Assembly (NCBI GenBank): GCA_963070105.1
Contig: OY718805.1
Coordinates: 4,274,001-4,338,000, forward strand
Direction of reading: 5' to 3'
Length of the DNA: 64,000 nt
From: Litomosoides sigmodontis
Taxonomy: Eukaryota; Nematoda; Chromadorea; Rhabditida; Onchocercidae
A model generated the notes under the pieces. That model saw only the letters and a program-made list of their open reading frames with translations, did no database searches and was not told the DNA's origin. Numbering within the stretch: position 1 is the stretch's first letter; the number at the start of each line of letters is the position of its first letter. Shown here in pieces: positions 11,801 to 25,300 of the stretch. A program made the position numbers and the translations under genes.

Positions 11801-14800
11801 TAAAATTTATCAGTGTAATTTGACGAGAAGATTTCTTTTATTCACTTAAATCACTTAATTGCAAATGAAATCAAACGAATTCAAGCCTCATGGAATCCAG
11901 CAGCTGTCGCGGATCGAATATCATCGTCTGGATCAGCGCAAAATCCTTCCAAAATTGATAGCAAACGATCTTTGAAGAAATCCTCACCATATTTTAGTAC
12001 CATACACTACAAAAAAGAAAGAAGGAAGTCATTGCGCTATCCTTTGTTAAGATTGGATCTCTAAATTTCAAAGGCATTAAAGGTTAATTCCGCCTAAACG
12101 AATTAGTGGAAGTGTGCGCGTGCAAACGGAAGGACTAGCATCACAGAGATCGGAGGTTTGTGAACCAATTTCAACATTCCCCAAATAATAAAGCAATAGA
12201 AAGGGATAGTACACGTACGGGGAAATTGTAAGCGCACATGCGCCTTACTGATGTTTGAATGTTTGATAAAACGTGATTATCGTCGTTGGATGATGAGCAC
12301 GCTGATGGATTCGCAATTTGAACATAGATATTCAAGAACCAATTGTGGTCTCGTGCTGTTAACACGTCCTGGAAAAGCCTTCGGGGAGTTAGAACTGGAA
12401 AGTCCTATTCTGGCACTTCTAAGATCACAAAAATAAGGTCATTAGGATCATTCATTAATCAAAGAACTCCTCAAATTCAACGGATGTTTTCCTTGTCATT
12501 AAAATTTTTAAGTTAACGATGACAAACATCTTTGTTTAAATTACCAACTTTTTTTTGATAATATAATACCTGCAATAAATCTATCCATTCACCAAGATTT
12601 TTAGCGATCACATTGAGCGTTTCATCTTGAGCACTTAGCGCCTGCCCGATCGAATGCCTTAAGAGTGGAACAATTGAACCTTTACGTTGCTCTATAAAAT
12701 TAGCAAAATTTAACGGGCGATAAAAGGAGAGGATTGAAGGAAGAAGTGCGCCATTAATTAATTGAATACATTTTATAAATTTCAAATAATTTTTCATGAA
12801 AACAAAAGCGACGACTAAATACTGAAATTATCTAAATATAATAAAATATTATTGATTATCCAATAGCGCTTATTAAACTGAATGAAATGTCGAAGAATTT
12901 GAAAATTTTGCATTATGAGGTAAGGTGGTTGTACTGAAGGCTAATCACAATAGCACGTGGCATTAATTGCATGAGTGACGCTGTATATATGCAAATATTT
13001 GACTGATAAAAGTAATGCTCGACCTTTTGATAGAAAAGGGATGCAGGAAGCAACTATGTTCAGTGCTGCTTCACGTGTTCCGATATCAGTGTCCTTGCAT
13101 AGTTGCGCCAAACATGGCACTAATGCTGATCCACAATCATTCCGATTCCTCAACAAATTTCTATTAAATTTTGAAGCACCCACCTAAAATTGAGGAGTGC
13201 TTCCCCTTCCCCTGAAGACAGCACTATATTCACATAAGAGACTTGGAAATTGTGTGCTTTTGCACATTTTAATTTCAATTGATAATTTTTTTAAAAAATG
13301 AATTGCTTTTAAAAGAGAGGCAATTTAGTACTTTAGCGATTCAGCCACAACAGCCAGATGCTGAGCCATAGAGCTTCGCACATTGGAATTTGGATCGTTG
13401 CAGAGCACTTGTACGCAGGGTATGATGTCACGTCGAATACTGCAAAAGTGTAAAATGAAATACGAAATAGTGAAATAGTTTTCCGTTCTCTACCTACAAT
13501 CATTCCAGGACAGGTTGAAAAATAAAACAAATCCTTTCAAGTTTTGCAACTATCAACAGATCGATGAAAAGTTTTACAAAACAAAAAGGAACTAAAAGTA
13601 AATCTGCCCTCCGTATTTAAAATGAACACTCATTCAGCTCAATTAATTATTTGTTTAATTATCAAATTCTCTATTGTGCAAGGTTGCAAGCAAACCAATC
13701 ACTTCTCATCATAAATCTCCAAGTAATTTACTTTACTTTAATTGGCAATACCGAAAATTTTCATCACTTTAAGTTATCACTCAGTAAAACTCAATCGTTT
13801 ATTAACATATAGAATATATTGAAGTGTTAAAGTAGAAAAAGCAAAGACGCACTCGGCAGGCTCTAAATTTGCACACAATTTATTAACTAATTTAGTTGCA
13901 AGTACACGTCGCTGCACTCTCTGCGATGTTTCAGCTTGTGAGATCGTCAACGGTACAACCTATAATGTAAATTAAAATATTATAACTAATTAATTAGAAA
14001 TGAATAACTTACTGGGAATGGACTTCAATTTCTACCGGTAACTAACTACCACTATCCTCCTCGTTTCCTACGCGCAGTCTGTCTATTCCACTCTTTTTTT
14101 GAAGTTTCAAAATCAATAAAGCAATCATTCATCTTATTCATTTCTCCATGTTCACATTGCAACCGCTATTATTACTAATCAATGATAGCGATATCAGCGA
14201 TTGCTAGCAGCACTGATAATAATCATTGCCATGATCAGTAGTGCTAATCATTGCTCAAGAAAAGGTGTTGAAATGGTGAAATTTGGTTTGAAAAAACCCC
14301 CACAAGCTGCTTGAGTTGCCATACTGGCGCCTGATCGATCACTTCGACCAATGTTTCTAGCCATGCTGCTGCCGTTACTGAAAATTAGAAGTTAGGTATG
14401 GTTATTCTACCACACTACATGAAATGAAATTGAGTACCAAAAATTAGATAATGCAATAACTTGTATTAGTTTAACATTGTCCATTGATAAGTTGGAAGTA
14501 ATAATAACGAAATTTCCATATTGCGAATCTTGCGTCTAATGCCGCGCAACGATTGTAATGAGAAGTGGGAAAAGTAGGAATATGGGAATTGGCATAGGTA
14601 AGTTAACTGTAATGCGAAATTTTAATAATACATAGAAGTGATTTTAAAAGAAAAAATGAGTGAGTAAACAGTAAAACTTGCAATTGTCATTTTGTTGCTC
14701 AGCATTTTGTAAAATGCCATTGAGAATTACGTCACCAATGCCTCTAAAAATCAAATTCCTCGCTGAATCTACTTGTTTTTTCTTTGCATCTCAGTAAACG

Positions 14801-16005
14801 AAATAAAAAAATAAAAGTTTTTATGGTTTGAAGTGAGGAAAGAAAAAAAGACATTAAGATCAGATGATGGATGATCAAAGCAATTTCAGTCCTATCGTTC
14901 GAATAACTCAAAGTTTGCAAAAATAATCAGCTAGCTCAAATTCTCATTTGTAGAAGTAGTAAATTGACATTTCATTTTCCACTTTAGAATCTTTTCAATA
15001 TTTCTGAAATGGAAAAAAAGACAAAAAACTCACAGAACGCGTGCGGTAATTTTGCTATTTCGATAAATATTTTTATAGGCAACCGCCGCTTCACATTGTA
15101 TGTCCAAATTCGAGCATTCCTCTTCTAACATTTGCTAAACGAATAAGTTAAAAATTGTGGAAGTGAATTATTTCAATGTTTTTTTATTCCTTTTAACTTA
15201 TTGCATTTCAGAAGATAATTGAAATTTCGAAGTTCCTCCGCATTTTTGCTCCAAAAAGTAACCTAATTCATTCCAAACACTAATGGGATGTTTGCGCTTA
15301 CAATTTCTGCTACTCACACTTCCTCAAATTAACATTTTTCAAGTTTTAAACCTTAAAATTAATGAACAAAGGTAGCTGTTGGACTTATCAATTGCACAAA
15401 AGTGAAAATGTAAGCGAGCAAAAGAGTTAATTTCTAGAATTGAACGAAAATTGGTGCTAACTTGGACGAGTGGCATGACCTTTTCGACCACCTGATCTCC
15501 ATCACTTTCTAACAAATCACTTAATGTCCGAATTACCGATAGTTTCTGGATTTCTCGTCCACTCCTAAACATTTTAACCCAAAAATTTTTTTTGGTCCTT
15601 CCCAAGGATTGGCTGGCTTTCCTTAATGAACTGGAAAAAGCGGCAAATTTTGTTAGGAAAAATGGAAAAGAGAGAGAAAGTTTCCCAAACCATTCATCCA
15701 ATTAAGTAGGATTTTAGGAAATTCTAAAAACACTGATGTATTGAAATGTTCAACTAATAGAAGGACTCATATCGTTTTGCTAAAATGAAATTAAAAAGTT
15801 GAATGGATTTATCCTTTCAAAAAAAACGGTTGAAACTGAAAAATTTTTAATTGCAGTACTTGAGAATGTTGATTGCATCGTCCACCGGGGATTGAAGGAA
15901 TTCGGTGAAATCCGGATCATCTGCCGCATTTAACAACGAATCCCAATTAATTTGTTTCTCAAATCGTTCGCTTTCCTCGTCGTTTTCAGCTTCCGTTTCA
16001 CTCAT
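8807..16005 (-). CDS. PPP4R4: Protein phosphatase 4 regulatory subunit 4
   Basis: Cytoplasmic HEAT-repeat protein that binds the PP4 catalytic subunit. I assemble 20 phase-consistent exons (about 916 residues; human about 870): 16005-15860, 15564-15462, 15134-15034, 14743-14670, 14377-14304, 13959-13853, 13439-13332, 13160-13024, 12691-12570, 12368-12219, 12006-11887, 11799-11647, 11455-11273, 10975-10870, 10731-10584, 10181-10037, 9937-9777, 9632-9436, 9315-9133, about 9039-8807. Family-typical segments in order: GREIQKLSVIRTLSDLL, the AAAWLETLVEVI repeat, VRRMCAYNFP (vertebrate VRKNCAYNFP), SSWRTQHSYL, and the MLPKIKANLYLPEDEE block. A Glu/Lys-rich coiled stretch and a basic Ser/Thr-rich tail (RRSSTELTAKSRLSTSRR) follow. 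The start is the first ATG, opening an acidic leader (MSETEAENDEESERF). The intron after 11887 seems to use a GC donor. It is divergent from TSC2. Confidence 0.9.
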
Positions 16006-16923
16006 TCTGTTTACGCTACGTTTCAATTGTATTTTGAGTTACTCATCCGGACGCTGACAACTTCAATTGAAACAATCCAATTTAATTCAAATCACCGCAA
16101 CATCACACGAGCACCATTTCTGGATGTTTGGAAATAACAGAGCGACGAGAGTGTCATAGAATTAATAAAATTTCAAAGAGAAGGATTTGTGAAAAAATTT
16201 GCAAAAACTGAAAATTTGGTGATAGCTCTTCTTTCCTTCGGAAAGAAAGAGCTGCAGAATTAGCTGAAATCCTTTCATAAAGAATAATTTTCTCTGAAAA
16301 CATTTCAATTCCAATAGCTGTGGTGTGCAATAACGAACGTGAAACTTCAGCTGTTGCACCACCGAATTCCCACGCAGTGAGGGAGAGGGCAGACGTTTAT
16401 GCAAAGTATAAAGTGTTTTTGATAGGAATGAAGATGGGTTGTGTCACTTGGAGGAAAAAAAGAGTCTAATTGGATATCAGCTTTTCATCAGAGAGAGAAG
16501 GGTGGAAGAGGAAGGAAAGGAGAAGAGATTCGTGAAGCAGTGGACGGAAGTCCGTCCGTGTGATTAGGAAATGCCCATTATGTTTTATTCAAATTAGTTT
16601 TAAGGATTTTTCGAGAAACAAAGTTTAATCTATCATCCTTTCCTACTTTTCTCAATTTATGCCATGGAAATTTTGGAGCTGTGAAGGATTTGTTTAATTA
16701 GTAAAATTCTACCATTCAATTATCAAATTATTAACGAATAGATTCGATAGAATAAGTGATAGAATTTCGGAGGAGTAGAGGAATCGTACTTACATTGATA
16801 GCGATACGTTTAATAATTTACACGTTACAGGACTTAAAATTTTTTTGCCATTTGAGAAGTGAAATGTTGAGGAATGAAAAATGAAGTGTAGAACGCGAAG
16901 GGAATGATCTCAAGATGTGTGCG

Positions 16924-16943
16924 GGTGTGTGTGTGTGTGTGTG
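16924..16943. repeat. (GT)n microsatellite
   Basis: About ten uninterrupted GT units in the PPP4R4/TSC2 spacer. Confidence 0.9.
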
Positions 16944-18164
16944 CCATAAAAATAAGACCATTCTTCAACAAACATCTGTTCAAACAAATGTCTCAACTAG
17001 TCCTTGTTATTACAATTATACTTACTACTGCTACCACTGAAAATTCACATTTCTAGTTCATATCAAGGGCATTAATTTTATTTTAATGGAAATAAGTAAG
17101 TTTAATTAACGTAAGTGTAATGGAAAGGAAGTAAAGCATTTCAAGCATTTCTTCAAACGGAATAGAAGTTAAGCATTTCACCTGAAATGACAAATCAAAT
17201 GAAATAACAAGTAAAACCCATCACTCACTCAACTCGCCCTGCTCATTCAGTTCAATTTCTGCTAAATATTACTTTCTTCTTGCAATCATCGAATCGTTGA
17301 CCTCCGTCGCTTCACGCCCACCGCTGTTGGCTGTTGGAGCATTCTAACTCACAGTGATTGGAATCTGAGCTAGTAAGTAATCTGCAAGGAAACGAAGAGG
17401 AAATGAATCAGGTCACTACCGCTACCTATGTGTTTGGCAGGTAATCAGGCAGACAGTGAGTGACAACAAACTTATTTGATGATTGGACGAATGCCGAAAG
17501 TGATTCAGCAACAGCTGTCATAACGAATTAGCACTGTTAAGGAGTCATTGACGTGGTTGACTGCTGTAAGTAACAAAAGAGGGAAGGGGAGAAGAGAGGG
17601 TAGCCGCGAACAAATAAACTTTAGGAGAGGCAACCTTTCAATTTCACTTTCACTCCAAGTGAAGTGATAAGAGGTGGTAGGATGAGGCGCAAGTGCCTTC
17701 CTTCACACACACTGCAGCTGCTGCTATTGCCGCCGCTGGCCGAGAATTCCTAGGTATGTGTGTGCCCATGTGGTCTGTTCCTCTCAAAATTCACCTCACT
17801 TCTTCCTCCTCCTAACCTTGATGATTTATGAATTGATTTGCTAGCATGGCAGAAGCGAAACTTTCTGTTACAAGGCGCAATTAATAAAAGTGAAATTTAG
17901 TTTAATCCGAAGAAATTCCCGTACAATCCAAGAATGCGACATAACCAAAGTCTCGCAGTGCTTTTTTTTTTGCTTTTTCAACCCTCTGAAATCTATAACT
18001 TTGAAATTTAAATGAGAATTTTTTAAACTTTGGAACTTTTACGTTTTGTAGTGATTCAAGAGTGACACCAATTAGCATCGTAGGAATGAACTATCAACGT
18101 TAGATTGTTTCAGCAGCAAGACGTACGTCTGCTGAGATAAATTAAAATTTCGAAATTGTTAGAA

Positions 18165-18220
18165 GTAGTTGCATTGAAATCAGATAATTCAGTAGTTGCA
18201 CTGAAATCAGATAGTTCAAC
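18165..18220. repeat. Tandem duplication of about 27 bp
   Basis: Two adjacent copies of AGTAGTTGCAYTGAAATCAGATARTTC with two differences. Confidence 0.8.
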
Positions 18221-19399
18221 TTCTTACTTCATTTTCTCTTTGCTCATATACTATTCATACTTTTCGCAAAAAAAGTTTCAACAATGCCCCATTTACAACC
18301 GTTAATCACTTCTTGAAATGATTCTCTCTCTCTGTCTCTCTCTAAAATCTAAAAATTCCACTCTCCAAAATGAGCCCTTCTAATTTCTATTAAATTTCAT
18401 ATCAATTTGTGAATTTCCACATTCGTAAATATAAATTACGCCAGCTCTAAGCATTATAGTTCACAATTCGAAGAGTGAATTTTAGAAGACACTAAAAGGT
18501 TGTTCCAAAGACAAGCCTTTTTCTCCATTACTCTCAGTATTTATACATAATGACTCTCGTAACATCCCTGGTTATTGCCGAAATTTTACTCTTACGTAAA
18601 ATAGGAGAGCCGATTACTTATCCTCTCATATATTATTTAAATTATATGAGAGCAATATCTTACAAATGTAACTTTTGTTCCAAGCGGTACGGTAACCTTA
18701 AAAGGTATCAGAACGAATGAGACAATAATTTCACATCGTCGTTAACCTTAATTTCACAAAAATGGGTTCAGAAGTGCTTTTCAGGATGGGAAGTTGGGAA
18801 AGCTGGAGTAAGCTAGGTTGGGTCACGTAGTTTTTTGACATTTTTTTTGAGTTCCGTATTTGCAAATGAGCTGAACAATGGTATTGTGAAAAAAAGTACA
18901 GATTAGTTCTTTTTTAGTTTCGTTGATAAGAATTAGTTTTGCTGCCGCTTGGCGAGAAGCGGAATCCGTCTCTTCTTTTGATTATGCCTTGCGTTTTCAA
19001 CTTTTCTCGTTATTTAATTGTTGCGGTTTATACTATCACTAAATTTTTTTCATGATGTTTTGACGTACTGTCTTAGTCATAAATCACGTAGTAGGCAGCG
19101 AAACAAGTCGAGCGTTCATGGCGAACGCTGAATTTGTCAGCAAGTGGTATTTGTTTGTATTTTAATATTTCCGCTAGTAACAAATCATCCTAATTTTCAA
19201 ATCCCGATTTTAGTAAACTTGCTGCTTATAGGTAGGAAACATTGCTGGATTTTTAATAAGCCAAAAGAATGATAAAGCTTAGCATTGTAACATAAAACAA
19301 AAGCACAGCGTAGCATCAGCGGCGCATTGTCTTTTTCACTGACGAACCTAATAAGTAATCCAGAGGTGCACATGCGTCTCGGGTCCGAATCCGGTAAGG

Positions 19400-22300
19400 A
19401 TGCCATTATCGAGGCGAGGCTTTTTCTCAGCAATATTCAGTCGAAAAGACAGCGACGATATTCAGCATTTCTTCAACAGGTTATTTCATTATCCATTTGT
19501 TAGAATTGTTAAACAGTTCTATTTAGGTGAGCAGTTCACTCTCCTCCCACATTACCTCGCTAAGTAGAATGGCACAACCTAAATAGTCAGTTTTGCCTTC
19601 AGTCAGGGGAATTATCAGTACGGTTCTGAATCGGAAAAATTATGAAAAATAGGGAGGTGGAAGTATGTTAAGCTGTTGTTTTTTAATATTTGTTAACGCA
19701 ATTCCAGTGAAGGTTCAATCAGTCAAACAGCGTGGCTTGAATTAGGGTCTGGTAGTTCGCTGTCGACTCGGTTGAAAGCGATGGAGCAATTAGAATCGGT
19801 ACATTTTCTCCATTAGTGGCCATTAACTTATGTGATTGATCATTTAAGGAGAGATGAAATAGGTTCAAAAAGTTAGATTCAAATATTGAGTCTTACTTAA
19901 GTTAAACATTCAAATACTTTCCGTTTTGTGTAGGTCCTCCTATCGCTACTTTTCGACATATCTAAGTCTCTAATTATATAACGAATAATTACATTTATGA
20001 AGTTTTGAGGGGCAAGTATAAATTTTTTTTGTGGGCGAAAACTTTATGCTAAAGTTTACAATTTGTTCTGAAATGTGAGAGCTTGGAGCAAGAAGAGGGG
20101 TAATTGTGTAAAACTTGAAATTACCGTAGAATTTACCAGATCGTTAGAAGCAGACGGCTGCAAATAAGCACAGTTGAAGCACTGTATCACGAAACCAAGG
20201 ATCTATATGAAATGGATGAAGCAAGGGATTCGTTCTTGAAAACATTTATCACTCTCACTGAATATCAATTGGATCAACTTGGTTTAGCGATGCGCGACAC
20301 ATTTTTTTCTGTGTGACTTTATTCTTTTTAAGTTTCTTACTTTTCCGGCACCAAGTATCTTGGCAAACTCAACAATGTGCTGATATACAACTCTTATATC
20401 TTTAAGGAATTCATTGGAAGCTTTTCTTTCCAGTTGATTCGCTCTATGGGTCTCAATGATTCATCTCTGGAGTGGTTCGTAGCTCTATCGATGAATGGTG
20501 ATAAAGTAACAGGTTTCGAGTATGATTTCATGAATCTTCAGCTTAGTTGGCTACGAGAAATACTGGATTTAAATGTGGTGGATCACCGGCATGCTGTTCG
20601 AGTACTTCAGCTCACACAGCAAGTCATAAAGTGCGGTTAATTACAATTTGTACAAAATTTATGCATAAAATCATGGAATTTACAACATGATTACTGTTAA
20701 TGAATTTATTTTATTTGCAGAACAAATGCTGGTTTTATTACAAACAAAGAGATTGATGATGTTGTTCACAATATTTGCCTGAGGATATGTCGTAAAGCAG
20801 ATCATTTAACCTATGAATGTTTATTGCTACTAGGAATTATTTTAAAATATGGGTATAATTTAGTTTCGAATCCATTTCTTACTGGTGTTTTTTACATGCT
20901 ATTAAAATAAAAAGGCCTGTAGAAATCTCATGCTTACGTAAATAACGGTATTGGTGGTCGAATACTTTATTCAAATGTACCTATTTTACAGTTATAATTT
21001 AGTTTATCATTTTCAGGCGCATCCCAGATACGAAATTGCTAATACTAATAACAACACTGTGTTCAGTAATGAATGAACAGAAGTGGGGTCCAACGGCGTG
21101 GAACGTAATGAGAGATTTACTGGGATCTCATTATGGTCATAACGTTATAAAGTTGATGCTTGATTTATTGAGAGATGGTGCCAATTGCCCGAAAATTCAG
21201 GTTCTTGTGGGAGCTATGTACTGTATACATACTGCTCTCTGGAGTAAGCAAGTAAGCTCGTTTGTCTGTTTGTTTTTATGAATGCACAACAACTATCTAG
21301 CTTTTTTTGTAGATTTGCCACGGTCTGAAAGCACTTAATTTATTTGCCAGAAGATTGATGATTTGCGTTGTCATCCAAGTGTTGCTCTTCCAAGCATGTT
21401 GCCAGCAATGGAAGCAGGTCCTCAAGTTGTGAACGAAGCGTTAATTGCTATCCGACGATTACTGAATGCTAGCGGGAAAAGTCTGCAGCAACTCAGTTGG
21501 CATTGTATCATGCGGATCATTAAACAGGCTTTAAAGCTTTGTGAACAAGTAAGTCATATCTCAAATCTACCACGGGAAAATTGACTTCTTTATTTTCGTG
21601 GTTCTCTTATAGCAAGAGTGATCAATTAAAGGAATAGAAAGTTAAAGTTTCGATTGTGAATGAATAATTTCAAGTTTTATTATTTTTATTAACAGATATC
21701 ATGGAAAGAAGAAGTGAACGAGCAACGGTTACGTGCTCATCATTTACTCAGCTTCATTGAGAATTTGTACCATGATGGTTACTACGCTGGTTCCCCTGAA
21801 GTGCTGTATTCATTAATTGAAAGTTGCATCGATCAACGTCCTATTTCAAGCATTATATCATTATTTGATTACCGTGTGTCTGTAAGTTTTTTTTTCGAAT
21901 TTCAGTGTTTTTTTATAGAAGAATTAACAGCGTAAGTGAATGATTATATACACTGTAAATAAAAAATTGTTCATTTACCCATTATAAATTTAACAAGGAA
22001 ATGGATGCACTGTGAAGTAAACTATTTAGTTATTTGCCACTGTAATCATTTATTTAAAGTGTTTGGACCCTTTCATATCGAATTGGCTTCACACTCTTCA
22101 ACAGCTTGTTCAAAAACATCTTGAAAACTGCTATCCAGATGCAGTTAGGTCTGTTACATTTTGATTTCATCAACACATTTGCAAAAGATGTTTTAGTTAA
22201 AATGTATGCCATTGTTGAATTATCTATAATTTTTGAATTTTGGTTTAAGGGAGAAAGCGGTGAGCGTCCTACACACGGTTTACATGAAATATCATTGGTT

Positions 22301-25300
22301 ACATGAGAGAGCAGTCGTTACAGACTTTGTTTGTCCTGTACTTGGTGGTTGTGTTCGTGAAAATAATGCTAAAATTCAAGTTTGTTTCATTAGTATTATT
22401 TACAGACGATGTTGATTTGATGAAGTGTTGGCGATATTTATTTTAAATAGTCAATCACGGAACTTAAACAAGTTATGTAAAAATTATTTTATCATTCATG
22501 CAATTAAATGAAAATCTGTTTATCCAATTTTTCTGCCATGAAAACAGACGGAACGCGGTCGGGTTAGAATGTAATATTGAGCAAGTTCAGAAACCACTTC
22601 TTTGGCGCAAACAGTCACACTGATGTATGGAAAAAGTTATTTTAAACTTCAGTATCAAATGTTGAATGTGTTATTTGATGTTGCAAAAACGGTGTCGTTG
22701 CGTGAATCTGAAGATGATGACTTGTTTTTGATGGTAATGAAGATTGCTCGTTCATTCCTTGCACTTGATCTCAACGCTGGGGGTTTGTTTTAAGCGTTCA
22801 AACGACGAGGAATATTTTGTTTTTCTGTCATTTCATTTTTTTGGAAGCAAAATTGATTGCATCTATAACCATAATTTAATCTTCCAGAAAATTTCTTGTC
22901 ATGATATCTGTGTGATTTTTGTTTCAGAAATTCTTGAAAATATGGAGATAGTAGCGGGCGATGTTTGTCAAGTTTTAGCTGAACGTTTTTCTGATTTCCG
23001 GAGCGCTCATCTTCACTATATTGTGCATATGCTTTGTGAACATCTTCACTCCCATTATCAGTATGGATTTGTGCGTGAAATTGGTTGTGAAATACGAGAA
23101 CGCATATTTTCTGCATTGCTAACCCTCGTTTGTAATCCGCCTTCAGAAGAAATGGGTATCGCGCTATATCATTTTCACTAATCAGATATTAATATTGGTC
23201 AGGACATTTTAGTTATTTCTTAATTGGAGATTACTACTGCATTTAATTGCAGTTTCTAAATTCATTTGAGCTAATTCATTTATCTTTGATGCAGTTTGTA
23301 TCGGTGAATTTGGGGACGTAACTAATGTGCGAATTTGTCGTGCAGGGAGTGAAAGTAATGGTGGTTTTGAATGGGACGAAATATGCGCAGTAGTTACAAA
23401 GGCTATTGAAGAGGAACTTTGGTGATTTGCACTTTTATTTGAAAAAATTTTAGTCCATGAACATTTTTTTGAATGAACTAAATGGATATTCATTGATATG
23501 CACTATTTAGTTGCTGACCTAGACAATTGAAACCACACATAACATTTGAGTCAATAATTAAGTTACCTCATGTGATTTTGAAAGTAATGATTATCATATT
23601 TATATGGCTGCTTGAAACTTTATTTTGGCATTCCTATTTAATAAACTGTTTCAGGTTTCCAGTTATGAAAATAATTTTGCAGCGGTTGTGTCGGATAGTA
23701 GAAGTGCGTGATTTAATTTTTACTGCTGGTGCTGGACGCATAAAGAAACTGAAAGAGGCTATAATTGCATTATATTACAAGTTTGTTTCATAATTTAGTT
23801 ATCCCGACTTGTAAACTTAACCATTTCCTCTACTTAAGTTCTTTCTCATATTTTGCACCTTCATTTTTTGATGTAACAAACTGCTTTGGGAAGTTGTTAT
23901 GGTTTTTACTGGTATTTATGAGGGGATGTTTGTGATGTTATCAATTCGCTTTCTTTTTTACAGGCGTAGTACTTTGATTTCTGATGCCGATTTAGCTGTA
24001 ACTGTGTCTCATAAGAGCGAAATCGACTTGCCGAAGTATATTTGTCCTATATTTAGTCGTTTGATTAACTATTATCACGACGAAAGTATTTGTAAAATTA
24101 TGGTTGACTGCGTCCCTTCCCTTCCAAATGGATGTCAGCAGGTCTGTTGTGGTTCATGAATTCATTTTCTTCACGGTCTTTTCTTTTTTTCGTCGTGAAT
24201 GGAATTTTTTTATCCATTATTCAGCTTCTTTCTTTACATCAATTTTAATTTCTTTTAGTAAGAAAAATTATGTTGAAAAAGTTATTTATGGCAGTTTTCT
24301 AAACCATTAAAAATTTCCAGGCGATAATGGCCTGTGACCTAGCAGTGCAGGTACTCCCTGATGGCATGGCACCGTTAGCTCGGCAGTTAACATCACATTT
24401 GGCAAGTCTTCATCCGAGCGCTGTTCTTGCTATCCCCGTTATCGAATTAGCTTCGGACTGCTCCTCAGTGCCGGAGTTTTATCAATTTTTTGAGGTTTTT
24501 TTATACTTTTCTTCCTTTTTGGTTCATAATTTGGCGTTGTGCTTACACGGCGACCCAGTTTGAAGTACTGTAAGTTTTAGAACTTTTTGTTGCGAGCAAG
24601 ATAGCCGGACACGTCATATTTTGATGAATATTTATTTAGAATGACATGATAAAGCAGCAGATTTTTTCTGCTAGCAGTAGTTGGAATTGAATATTCAATG
24701 AAAGAGGCATAATTAAATTAAAAAAGTTACTTATAAAAATGCTATAGGAACATACGTAAATCAAAAGTAGAATATTTTGGTATATTTTCATAATCATTTT
24801 AATCTGCAGATCAAGCACTTCCAATACGTTGTTGACATACTGGCACCGTATACGAGCGTTCATCGATACAACACTTTTATTGTTGCTGCTGCATTTCGTG
24901 CGCTAATGAGATGGTACACTAAAATACCAGATACAATAAAACCAACACTGTGTAGTTATATTGTGAATAAGGTATTTTATATTTTATAGACTTATAAGAT
25001 GATTATAAGCGGAAATAGAAATTTTTGATAGTGCCTGACACAAAAATTTGGCAAATTAAAAAAATGTTTTACTTTCGCATTCTTTTATGTGCATTATTAG
25101 TTTGAAGTGCTTTGTAGATTGAGGAAGAAGCAAAAAGTTGTCGTTCAAACGTTATCAGTGCAAAAGAGCAATTAGATGAACGACATACATCTGATTTTGA
25201 GACACCAACTACTACTTTTCCGTTGGTTTCAGCTGGTCGGGAAGAAATGACTGCAAATGAGGATACTACTCTGAGGGATCAGGTGAGAACTAAATTTAGG

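Larger units (their letters stand above)
16006..19399. other. Divergent spacer between PPP4R4 and TSC2
   Basis: About 3.4 kb between the start codons of two divergently transcribed genes. I find no convincing exon. It contains a (GT)n run at about 16924-16943, a TC-rich run at about 18322-18345, and a tandem duplication of about 27 bp near 18165-18220. Promoters and 5' UTR exons of both genes should lie here, but no specific element can be named. Confidence 0.6.

Noticed and set aside
22790..23116. 108-codon minus-strand frame
   Set aside because: Exactly antisense to a tuberin exon and its intron; no splice signals of its own.
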